DNA of 64,000 nt from Rhizomucor pusillus (Eukaryota > Mucoromycota > Mucoromycetes > Mucorales > Lichtheimiaceae): NCBI GenBank assembly GCA_900175165.2, contig FWWN02000613.1:1-64000 (forward strand). Direction: 5' to 3'. The notes below the pieces were generated by a model. The model did no database searches. It was not told the origin of the DNA and saw nothing but the letters and a program-made list of their open reading frames with translations. Positions within the stretch are counted from its first letter, which is position 1. Each line of letters starts with the position of its first letter. This document shows, piece after piece, positions 21,943 through 32,311 of this stretch. Both the position numbers and the translations under genes were made by a program.

Positions 21943-22164
21943 AGGAGTGTGGCCTATCGATCCTTTATGCCATTTCCTTAGGATTTAAGGCTAGAGGTGG
22001 CGGAAAAGTTACCACAGGGATAGCTGGCTCGTGGCAGCCAAGCGTTCATAGCGACGTTGCCTTTTATCCTTCGATGTCGGCTCTTCCTATCATCCAGATG
22101 CAGAATTCTGTAAGCGTTGGATTGTTCACCCATTAATAGGAAACGTGAGCTGGGTTTAGGCCGT
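21943..22164 (+). pseudogene. 25S/28S (LSU) rRNA gene fragment
   Basis: About 220 bases match the 3' domain of nuclear large-subunit rRNA in sense orientation. It runs from GTGTGGCCTATCGATCCTTT through GGAAAAGTTACCACAGGGAT, CAAGCGTTCATAGCGACG, TTCGATGTCGGCTCTTCCTA and GCGTTGGATTGTTCACCCA to AACGTGAGCTGGGTTTAG. This includes the peptidyl-transferase/sarcin-ricin-proximal region conserved in all eukaryotes. Both ends stop abruptly: the downstream universal segment after GGGTTTAG is absent. Internal differences from the consensus, such as GGGATAGCTGG for the usual GGGATAACTGG, show it is a decayed copy rather than part of a working rDNA unit. Confidence 0.93.
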
Positions 22165-22640
22165 TATTGGGTCCTATGCCTTCTGGCTTTACCTCGCAAA
22201 AGCCTAGAGCTGATGCGCCGCTCAGGCAGTCCCGGTAAGTCATCGGTCCATGTTACCGCTGATCTCCGTGCACAAACGATTGGTCCTATATATTGAAATC
22301 GTTCGTCCATTAAACATACGCCAGCCAGCCTCATGGATTCCGGATAGTGTAAAATCGGCCGCGGTACAGGTTCCAAATAAGACGTAATCAGTTCCAATTC
22401 GCCAATTACAGCGTCTGTTTCAAATAGTGGAAGAGTTCAGAGCCTATGAAGAAGGTTATTGTGTGATGACACACACACTCACACCCACAGAAGGAAGCAA
22501 CGACACCTACGCAATTTCGTGCTCTCTTCTTTGGCGATCTTTCTCGTGATTTTGTTGTCGCAAACATCCTACATGGAAGGTCATTATGTTGTCCTCCTCG
22601 ATAATTATATGCTACATACTTCAACTATTCTTTTTTCATG
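22165..22640. other. gene-poor stretch between rRNA fragment and gypsy relic
   Basis: About 475 bases. A minus-strand ORF at 22164-22397 has no recognisable family. A short CA/AC-rich run lies near 22470. Nothing else supported. Confidence 0.4.
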
Positions 22641-22679
22641 GACGGAAATGATTTGTCCGAGTAATTTATCCCATAATCC

Positions 22680-22825
22680 ACATATCGATTGTACAGATCA
22701 TCATGCATCGACGCAAGTTATATCCATGATACTAAGAGTGCACGTTATTTGCTGAATCGGTCAACAATCACCATGATCGCGTCGTAGTTCTCGTGAGGGG
22801 CGAGTGCGTCACAAAGTCCATTCTT
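22680..22825 (-). mobile_element. Ty3/gypsy integrase relic
   Basis: On the minus strand the sequence reads MDFVT and, one frame over, ENYDAIMVIVDRFSK. Together these match the conserved MDFVTxLP...YDAIMVVVDRFSK block that opens the integrase catalytic core (first catalytic Asp) of Ty3/gypsy retrotransposons. A frameshift lies between the two halves and stop codons follow directly after DRFSK, so the copy is inactive. No LTR pair could be assigned around it. Confidence 0.7.
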
Positions 22826-23579
22826 CTAAGTGTCCGGAGAACGCCGTTATCTTTTAAGGCCTGCTTATTTTCCCTTTACGATATTCTCCATATGAAAGTC
22901 CAGTGCTATCCATGGCAGCTTTCCACCAGTTCCTCGAAATATCAATACCTTCAGCTGGATAGTTTGGTGACGGGTACTTTTTGCCAAGTGTCATGTATGC
23001 GAAAGAGGGGTGTCTCAGATACGACTACAACCGTAGGCAATAAATCCGATTCAAGTTTTACCCGCACGTTATTCATATTTCATTATTTAAGGCCTTCGCC
23101 TCAAGTTACCTAATACTATATAACAATGAATGAGTGAATGGCATTCATTTGAATCAAAGTTTTTCAAGTCCTTTTATGGCTACTCGCTGTGCTTAGGCAG
23201 ATCAAAGGACAACTTGATCACGACGCTGCATGAAAATGCTTGTGAAAATACACGAGACCTTTACAGCGGGTCAACGTTTTACCGCCGTTGGCAGATCAAT
23301 TTACAGAAAACTTATTTCTGCTCAGTTGTATTCCAACTTTTTACAATGTATACATCAAATATACATCAAATACAGATTGGTGATCGATTTTAAAGAGCTC
23401 GAAAAAAGTAGAAAACTCGAGAATGGTTTGCGAATATCTTGATTATTCATTATGGAACGTGCAGGCTTTCTGCTGGAATCTGAGTGGCTCTTGACAGACA
23501 CGCACAAAACGCGCAAAGTCCAAATCAGTGGCACAGTCACACCGACTGGCCGTTATAAAATATGGTCGGCATGTAATGC
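22826..23579. other. flank of retroelement relic and copper-ATPase promoter region
   Basis: The left part probably still derives from the decayed retroelement. The right part is the upstream region of the P-type ATPase. No clear coding signal. Confidence 0.4.
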
Positions 23580-26500
23580 ATGTCTGCCATCTTTTTCACT
23601 ATGACTTCTTCTTCTTCTTTCCGAATACAAGTAGCCGTGCAAGGCATGACGTGTCAGCACTGCGTCGACACGGTTACCAAGGCCTTGAAAAGCATAGACG
23701 ACGTCGATTCTGATACAGTCTTTGTTGATTTGGATGCTGCCCGAGCGACTATGCATGGGAGCACCTCGAGACCCCTGGACGTCCTCGGGACTCTTGTGGC
23801 CACCACCATAGAGGATCTTGGCTACGATGCCGGAACACCAGTGGTTACAGCAAGCTCGGATGATGCCCAGCAAGTCAAGGATCAGCTACCGTCATCATCA
23901 TCAGACCAAAAGGGTGCAAATGACAAGGATATCGATGCAAAGAAAGTTCCTCTTACAATGTCGATATTTGGGATGACGTGTTCACATTGTACGGAAGCAG
24001 TGCGAACTGCTCTGGCTCGGTTACCTTTCGTTATACCCGAGTCTATCAGTGTTTCCCTTGATGATTCATCCGCCTCCCTCCTTTTCTTAAATCCTGATCC
24101 AGCCATGATTACCAAAGACGTGTTAATGGAAACCATTGAAGACTTGGGATATGATGTTGATTCAATACAGCTTGGACAGCACCAAGAACCTGTTGTTAGG
24201 AAGGCTACTGGACTCAGGACCGCCGCTGTATCCATTGACGGAATGACCTGCTCTCACTGTACTGGAAACGTGGCAGGAGCAATCAAGTCTCTTCCAGGTG
24301 TCGTAGCAAGCTCAGTGTTGGTCGATCTGGACAAGCGGCTAGCAACATTTGATTTTGAAGGGGATGATATCAAGGCACAAGATATCATTGATGTGGTGCT
24401 AGACCTTGGCTACGATGTCGTTGGCACACCACGTATCAAGGGAACAACCGAAAGCATCCCCATTGAAAAGAGTTTATCGTCGACAGCAAGTCAAGGAGGA
24501 TTGAGCAAGGTCGTTATGCGGGTCGTAGGCATGACCTGCCAAAGCTGCGTTGCTGCGTTGACGGACGCTCTGCAAACTCAAGTACCTGGCGTGCAAAGAG
24601 AATCTGTCAAGGTCGATCTGGGAACTGAAATGGCACAACTCGTATGCTCGCAACCGGACACGAACGCCATTCGACGCGCTGTAGAGGAACGTGGATACGA
24701 CGTTGAAAATATTCAAGTGCTGCATAATCTCGTTCCACCCATTGTTATGGTCTCGGAAGAAACGAAGCAAACTGCTGTTGAGCGAGTGCGATCTGCAACG
24801 GCCGAGTCTGTTGTTTCTTTGGGTGCCGTGTCAGTCGAAACGCCTGTCGTTGCTATGCCAAAGAAGGTGAATCTGCAAATTTCCGGCATGACTTGTGCGA
24901 GGTAAGCACCCTGCCGTAAAAGGAAATCTCTGTAGTTTCGGTTGTGCTGACATTGCTCTTCTTACAGCTGCGTACAGACAATCGAGCAAGGACTTCAAAC
25001 GTTGCCAAGCGTAGTAGCTGACTCTGTCAAGGTTAACCTATTAACAGGAGGAGCATCCTTCGCTGTCCAAGGCAATGTGTTAGCTGAGCGAGATATTGTA
25101 CGAGCTGTGTCAAACTTGGGATATGAAGCCAGCAATGTCTCTATCGTCGCTGAGCAAGAACCCCTCCAAGATACCTCGAGCTTGCACAAAGCCGAACTGA
25201 TTATCACTGGAATGTACTGCAACAACTGCGTTGACAAGGTGAAAAACGCCATTCTCCAGTTACCAGGCACTATCGAGAAGACTGTCAAAGTTGATCTTGA
25301 GACAGGTCTTGCCACCTTTGAATACCAAGGAGGCGCAATCACACGAAAACGTATTCGAAACTGTATACTCCAGCTTGGTTTCATGGCCGATAGTATCCAA
25401 ATTACAAAGATTGGAAAACAAGAGAAAAAGGAAAGCGTCACGGCTACTACGAGGCTCACGGTCACCGGCATGACATGCAGCTCCTGTGTAGCAAACATTG
25501 AACGAGCCATGATGAAGCAGCGAGGGGTTGTCAGCTGTCAAGTGAACCTTCTAGCCAAATCTGCAGTTATCCAGCACGAACCGACCATTGTAGGATCGCG
25601 TGCGCTAGCCAACATGATCGAGCAGTTAGGTTATAAGGCTGAGCTATCCCAAGATGTAACCATGGACAATTTGGCAAACCAACGTCAATCGATGCGAGCT
25701 ACGCTGGATCGAGAAATCAAGCAGTTGCGGCGTCGATTCCTATGGTCTCTGGTCTTTGCTGTACCAATCGTGCTTATCGAGATGATTTTCATGATGGCTC
25801 TGCCTGCGCATAACCCGGTCCACGTGGCATTCCAGACACCCATCACAGCCGGGCTCTCCGTTGGTGATCTCATATCGTTCTTCTTGGCAACACCTGTGCA
25901 ATTCTGGCTTGGCTGGCCATTCTATTTGAAATCGTATCGCTCCTTGAGATATGCACATACTGCAAACATGGAAACTCTGGTCGCAATGGGTACAACAGTC
26001 GCATACGCAGCATCCGTCGGGTCTATCATCGCAGCCATGGTCAAGAAGGAAATGGGCGAGACAATGAACTACTTTGAAACAAGCGTGCTTTTGATCACAT
26101 TTATCCACTGCGGAAAATGGCTCGAAGCTTTGGCCAAAGGCAAGACCGCTGAAACTATCACCAAATTGATGGATCTCCAGCCGGACCGCGCGATCTTGGT
26201 TCAAGTGTCTTTTGCAGACGATCGACGCTCAAGTGCTACAGCAGTCGAATCGCCCGACTCAAAGAAGGAACAGGATGTTACGGAATATGAATACGCTCAA
26301 GAAACATTGACAGAGCAAGAGATCGATGCCAAGGACATTCAAGGTAAAAATATATGATAAACCGGAAAATAATAATCAATGGTTTCTGATGATCTTTGTG
26401 CTCGATAGTTGGTGATATTCTCAAGGTGAATGCTGGTGGAAGAATTCCGTGCGATGGTAAGTAAAACAGTTGTTGGATTTATTACTTGACCGCTGATGAA

Positions 26501-28532
26501 TCATTGCAGGTAAAATCTGGCGAGGCTCAACGAGCACCGATGAATCCATGATTACGGGAGAATCCGTACCTGTCCTCAAGAAAGAAGGCGACGATGTTGT
26601 TTCGGCCACGATCAACATGTCATCTACGATATACATTCGAGCTATCAGGGTCGGTGCAGATACCACGCTGTCCCGCATCATCCAACTAGTCCAGGACGCA
26701 CAAGCATCACCGAAAGCACCCATTGAACAAGTCGCAGACAAAATCTCAAGTATCTTTGTACCGATCGTTATTTTCCTGGCGGTCATCACTTTCATCATCT
26801 GGGAGGTTGTCGGTGTCTATGGAATGGTGCCGGACGAATGGCTCCCCATGGGTGAAGATAGGACCACTTTCGCACTGCTTTTAGCAGTTTCGGTGTTGGT
26901 TATCGCTTGTCCCTGTGGATTGGGTCTAGCCAGTCCTACAGGTAAAAGATCGACGATTTTTTATTTGTTAATGTTTTTGCATGGGAAACTCATATACATT
27001 TTTGCTTGCAGCCGTCATGGTCGGTACCGGCATTGCTGCTCGATACGGTGTGCTTGTCAAGGGAGGTGGCTACGCACTAGAAATGGCTAGCAAAGTTGAT
27101 ACGATAGCATTCGACAAGACCGGCACCTTGACTCTCGGAAAGCCTACTGTCACTGACAGCTGGATTGCAGCTACGGACCTAGACAATGATCAAAAGAGCG
27201 CATTAAACACATGGAAGATACTTGGTCGCGTCACGTCTTCAAGCAACCATCCGCTCTCAAAGTCCATTGAAAAGAAGGCTAAAGAATTTATCGCCATGCT
27301 GGGTGGCAACCAAGAAGGGCAAGAAGATCTATTTCCCGGCGTCTCGCTTACAAACTCAAAGGAGATACCTGGTCGAGGTGTCGTGGCAACTTTGGCGTTT
27401 AGCAAGGAGTTTGCTGAACAGTTCTGGTTTCAATATGATCGGCATCACCGTGCGCAAGATCCACAACGGGCAGTCAATGTGTTTCTCGGAAACAAGGAAT
27501 GGATGGATGAAAACCGGGCTCGATATGCCACGTCGCGTCAAGCGCGTGTGTGTGAAGAACAGTTGGTGCAGTGGCAAGATCAAGGCAAATCCGTAGTCAT
27601 GATTGCAGTAGCTCCGGTGGATAATGGCGGCGGTACTGAAGAAAGCGGAAAACTCCACACTGAAGAAGGATGCGGCGATGCCTGCGGCTGCGCAGTCTGC
27701 CGATGCACTGCTGGTTCTCTGTGCTGCAGCTCCTCCAAGACATTTATCGTTGCCCAGGTGGCCATCGCTGATATACCACGACCGGAAGCAGAAGATGTTG
27801 TTGCTGAGCTGCGTAAGAAAGGCATTGAAGTGTGGATGATCACTGGAGACAACCCAAGGACCGGCCGAGTTATTGCTGAGCAATTGGGTATCGACCGTGA
27901 ATGTGTCCTTGCAGGCGTTAAACCGGAGCAAAAAGCGGACAAGATACGCAGCTTGCAGAGACGCGGCGGACCAGCGCGGAAGAAGCGATTTGCACTGGGT
28001 AAGAAGGATCGCAGCGCTGCGCAATCGGTAGTTGCCATGGTTGGAGGTACGTTCTTGCAACTGTTCTTTGTGATGCCAAGTTAAGAGACTAATACCATCC
28101 GCATTTTTTCCATTGTAGACGGTATAAACGATTCGCCTTCCCTTGCACAAGCAGACGTTGGGTAGGTTGCTTTTATGGTTCGCAGTCTAGGAATATATAC
28201 ACCAACTGTTTTCATTGAATAGTATCTCTGTTGGCTCAGCTACAGATGTTGCTATGGAAGCTGCAAGTATTGTTCTGATACGCAACAACATGTGGGATCT
28301 GTTGACTATGTACGATGTATCAAAGACTGTGGTGCGACGAATCCGTATCAACTTTTTGTGGGCGTTTATATACAACGTCGTGGCTATACCGATCGCAGCT
28401 GGTATTCTATACCCTGGTACAGGGCATGGCTTGCCTCCTTACATTGCTGGAATTGCTATGGTTGCATCAAGCGTGAGTGTCGTCTGCTCCAGTCTCCTCT
28501 TGCGATTCTACAGAGCACCCAAACACAAATAA
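23580..28532 (+). CDS. Cu(+)-transporting P1B-type ATPase with seven HMA domains (ATP7/Ccc2-like)
   Basis: The start is MSAIFF at 23580, with MTSSSSFRIQV at 23601 an alternative. Seven N-terminal heavy-metal domains are visible: GMTCQHC, GMTCSHC, GMTCSHC, GMTCQSC, GMTCA/SC (split by an intron at about 24902), GMYCNNC and GMTCSSC. Then come the membrane helices, the actuator motif TGES, CPC in VIACPCGLGLASPT, and FDKTGTLTLGKP (phosphorylated Asp). HPL is in SSNHPLSKSI. TGDNPRTGRVIAEQLG is followed by MVG/DGINDSPSLAQADVG. The last helices carry FLWAFIYNVVAIPIAAG and GIAMVASSVSVVCSS. Six or more short introns are present. The family pumps Cu(+) into the secretory pathway for multicopper oxidases or out of the cell. 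An extra Cys-rich insert lies in the large cytosolic loop (27671-27727). All catalytic residues are intact. Confidence 0.95.
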
Positions 28533-28844
28533 TCGAGTGTATATCCATATCATCTGCATTTTTTGCGTGTACATTTACCTTGTAAACGTTTCAAATCATT
28601 GTATTACTTGGCTTATCCACACCCTTTATATTACCCTTGCATATTATACGCATAATAAACTGTTAGGCATTCACAGTGAAATAAAATTACTTTCCCACAT
28701 AATGCAATCGCTCCATATCATGTCGACTGGGATTTGTCAATGAGAACAGGGTGAGAAAGAGTTTGGGAACAGTGATGACTAAAATCGGAGAGATATATGA
28801 AATATTAAAGCAGCGTTTTCCGGGCGTTTCAAAGTTGCAGTAAC
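28533..28844. other. spacer between ATPase and ketopantoate reductase genes
   Basis: 312 bases holding the 3'UTR of the ATPase and the promoter of the next gene, in the same orientation. No special motif seen. Confidence 0.4.
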
Positions 28845-30101
28845 ATGAGTGTGCCAAAAGTTTTGACAGGTAAAAGCGAGATATAAAGCGAGGGTGGCAA
28901 GTATTTCTAACTGGTTAAAGTCGGTACGGGTGCCATTGGCTCCATTTACTCATGGCGCCTGTCTGAATCGTGTCAAGTGACGACCGTCTGTCGATCGAAT
29001 TACGAAACTGTGCGCGATCACGGGTTTGAAATCGAGTCTGTCAAGTTTGGCAATGGCATCTTTCGTCCTCACAACGGTGAATAGCTTACTCGTCTTTGTA
29101 ATGCAACGAAGGTCTGCTAATTTTATATTTTTTAAACGCTGCTGCAGTGGTGCGTTCGGTTGCAGACGCGCTACAGTACGGTCCATTTGATTACCTCCTT
29201 GTCACATTAAAGGCATTGCCTGACATTTACAGTGTTCCGGATATCATTGCGCCTGCCGTGGCTGAAGGACATACATGCATCGTTTTGATCCAGAACGGTC
29301 TAGGTTCGTTATCTGCCTTTTTACAATGTTTATATCGTCGAAGCCAGCGCACAGACATTGCCGACGCAAGATTATTTTGAAGCTAACCAATTTTGGATAT
29401 ATACAAAGGTATCGAGCAACCTATAGTGGATCGTTTCCCGAACAATCCGCTGGTATCGGCCGTGGCATATATTGGCACTTCGCAGGTCTCGCCTGGCCAG
29501 ATCAAGATGCGTGCAGCCGAGCAGCTGCTTCTGGGCACGTATCCTGGATGCAAGGTCGATTCGGAGCCGGCCAGAGCAAAGCTGATTGAGAAATTTGAAA
29601 AGGGAGACGTCAATGCCGTTCCTGTTGACGATATCGTCCAGATACGCTGGGAGAAACTGTTCTGGAACGGCTCATTCAACCCTGTCTGTGCATTGCTGCA
29701 CATGGATACCACCCAGGTCATTAACAACGAGGTAGCGCTAGACCTTGTCAAACGACTTATGCGCGAAATCATGACGGCGGCTGGAAAAGCAGTTGGACAA
29801 GAATACGACATTCACGAAAGAACTCGACAGTTGATTGAAACTACTGTAACTGGCGCAAGCCATTACAAACCATCCATGTTTGTGTCCATACAGTCAGCTG
29901 ATAACGGCCCTGTGTCTTACTCACATCTTGTATAGGCAGCTGGATCTAGAACGTGAACAGCCGATGGAAGTTCAAGTCATTCTGGGCAATGCGGTGCAGT
30001 GGGCCAAGCAGCACGGAGTACCTGTGCCCACGCTAGAGTTTGTTTATGACATGTGCCGGGCTGTCAATCTTCAGAACGTCGGCAAAAAATCACAGTTGTA
30101 A
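28845..30101 (+). CDS. 2-dehydropantoate 2-reductase (ketopantoate reductase)
   Basis: The start exon MSVPKVLT is spliced to VGTGAIGSIYSWRLSES, giving the N-terminal NADPH-binding GxGAxG fold. Later exons encode VRDHGFEIESVKFGNG, then DYLLVTLKALPDI and CIVLIQNGLG/IEQPIVDRF. LVSAVAYIGTSQVSPGQI carries the conserved G(V)T region. The C-terminal helical domain contains IRWEKLFWNGSFNPVCALL with the catalytic-type Lys and Asn, and ends KPSM../QLDLEREQPMEVQVI and HGVPVPTLEFVYDMCRAVN. The ApbA/PanE family reduces ketopantoate to pantoate in coenzyme A synthesis; related fungal paralogues may act on other 2-oxo acids. It converges with the mannosyltransferase gene, whose stop is only 18 bases away. 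Confidence 0.9.
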
Positions 30102-30119
30102 TATATTTATTATTATTAT

Positions 30120-31398
30120 TTATTTCCCTATCGGCCAGAGACAGTATCGATCACCAGGATCGGTGCCCATAGAAATCGCTTGATTTGTAGAATTTAACCA
30201 TGATTCGTCCATCGATGGCCTAATTGGATGGTTGCTCCAGGAGAGATATGGTTTCCACAGTGGCAAAATATAGCTTGCATACCAGTAATGAAAATGATCA
30301 TATGCGACCTAGTCAATGTGTGTTCTTTTAAAATCTGTTTTGTTTCGCGAAAGTGAACGCTACTACTGACCTTAACTTGCGGGTTAATGTACACGCGGGT
30401 ATCATGTTTTAAACGACGAAGATCTGTGAATATCAGGCAACATTCAGAGGCTTCCATGGGCGGGTCAGGTTCGTCAGGCAAGATGGCTCGAAACGCGAGT
30501 TTTTCTTCTTGTTTTTCAAACGGTTCTGTCCGAAAGACAACCATGCCGTTCCAGCAGCTGTAAACAGGTACGGGTTTACCTGCCACAAGGAGATCCCGGC
30601 TTGCCTCGTCTGCAAAGTACGGATAGTCGCCTGAACCAACCCACCCACCATCCACTTCCCGCGTTGCAAATACATCGTAAAATTGGCCGAAAAAGTCCAT
30701 GCCGCACGCGGCATCGTAGTCTCCTTGGTTCGTATTGATCAGCTCAATGGCATCCTCGACTCGAAAAGAAATATCGTTGAGGAACAGCAATCGGTCGTAT
30801 TTCCCAGGCTCAAACGGCTCGAGCGCCTTGTTTCGGATATTGGCAAGTCTGGGTATCCGTCTGACTCCTTTTATTGACGACGCATCTTCTGTAACAATAC
30901 GATGTGCAATGTTTTTTTTTGACAGCTGTTCCTCCCACTCTTTCAAAATTGCCTTGGTTTCATCTCTGCTGCCTGGTCCCAGACACGTTAGTTACAGCTA
31001 TATATATCGTATACGCAGCAGTCGTTCGGCTATTGCTTACCGTTTTCGTATATGGAAACAAATACTCGTGAGGGACCAGCCCACTTTACGAGCAGCTCGA
31101 CTTGCTTGATCCAGTTTCGCAGAATGCGAGCATTGTTGCGAAGATTGGCGGCAACAAAGATGGAAGGCGGTCGATCCGTAGTAGACAGGTTTGTTGATCT
31201 ATTGCAAATCTATGCGTCAAAGCCGCGCGTCATTTTCCTCTCGAATGTCACCAGCAGACCTTCTGCTGCTGCTATCATGGTTACATACTGTTTCCCACTT
31301 TCCAAGTAGTATCTGCATATGAGTGACAGTATCCCGAGTATGAGCAGAGCTAGGAAAGTGTATCGAGCTTTGCCTCGTAGCGGAAGACGGGTATACAT
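30120..31398 (-). CDS. CAP59-type alpha-1,3-mannosyltransferase (CMT1 family)
   Basis: The start MYTRLPLRGKARYTFLA leads into one membrane helix (LLILGILSLICRYYL), giving a type II Golgi topology. The lumenal domain carries IFVAANLRNNARILRNWI and SRVFVSIYENGSRD, then IPRLANIRNKALEP, YDRLLFLNDISF and DYDAACGMDFFGQFYDVF. The signature VYSCWNGMVVFRTEPF is followed by SECCLIFTDLRRL and VYINPQVKVAYD. It ends GDRYCLWPIGK. This order is diagnostic for the CAP59_mtransfer family. Cryptococcus members (Cap59, Cmt1) add mannose in capsule glucuronoxylomannan and glycoprotein synthesis. In other fungi the role is probably wall or secreted glycan mannosylation. Introns split the first third and the C-terminus. 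Confidence 0.9.
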
Positions 31399-31674
31399 GA
31401 AAAGTAAGAGTCGGGTGCCAAGGCCACCTCAGTTCCTGAAATTGATGTGGTCGGTTGTGGAGAAACTGCGGAAGATTAATGCAGTGCCGCTACACTGCAT
31501 GTTATTCAGACATTGACGCTCGGGCCATTGAGCCATTGCTCTTATTGACACTTTTTCAAGCGTTTGCCAATCTCATGATGTCAATCTGTAACCAAATGGT
31601 GGAATAAGGACTATGATAATTGTAGCAAGGGATACACTCTTTCCAGAAAGAGTGTATTATGACTTTCTCTGGAA

Positions 31675-31900
31675 TTAATTTCTTTTCGATTCATTGTACA
31701 CGTATTTAGGTGATGTTTGGTGATGCTCGATTATATTTCCAAGGAATGTTTTCGCTGCATTGAAATTGCGATCGAAAGGAGGGTTTTGGCAACTGGGTAA
31801 CGGTACCGCCTTGAAACAAGATTCGCGTTTTCGGGTTCCACAGCACGCTGAGCAGTCTACCGACTTTGACACGTGCACTGAATGCGGTGGATGGGAAGGA
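31675..31900 (-). mobile_element. possible TnpB/Fanzor-like C-terminal remnant
   Basis: The minus strand encodes DCSACCGTRKRESCFKA, then CQNPPFDRNFNAAKTFLGN. The spacing of Cys pairs followed by D-R-N-F-N-A-A-K resembles the zinc ribbon plus RuvC-III (NRDxNAAxN) end of OrfB/TnpB/Fanzor proteins, but CQNP is not a proper second knuckle and the rest of the domain is missing. This is a weak call. Confidence 0.22.
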
Positions 31901-32279
31901 CGCAGGCCGATGTTGAATCCTAAAAAGGAGGATACATAAAAGGACTATTGTTCATCAGTAGCAATTTCTTGAAGCTCTTCGTTGCTGAAAGACATATAAA
32001 ACCCGATTCAAGAAAGTCCTAGCATCTTGTACAGCGCCTTGCAAGTGTTCGATCTCTCATAGCATAAATGTATGGCAGCCTTAAGAGACAAGGCCCATTA
32101 TTGCTACAGAACGTAATGTACGCCTCGTAGGCAACCCTAGCCAAGCGAAATCCAAGACAATTTGCAGCTGTTTCCTCCTTGCTGCAACCATGGTTTCGCT
32201 CACTGAGCTTGGTGGAGAAACACCGGCTTGCATGGCTGCTCCTACTAGTTCTGCTGCGTCACACAACCAGGAATCGTCG

Positions 32280-32311
32280 CCTTCTGGCCACCCTTCTGGC
32301 CACCCTTCTGG
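32280..32311. repeat. 12-base tandem repeat, about 2.5 copies
   Basis: The unit CTTCTGGCCACC is repeated head to tail. On the minus strand it would read as repeats of P-E-G-W. Confidence 0.75.

Noticed and set aside
27356..28150. 264-codon minus-strand ORF inside the copper ATPase
   Set aside because: Antisense shadow: the plus strand carries DKTGT, TGDN and GDGxND motifs in the correct order, and the minus translation has no domain.
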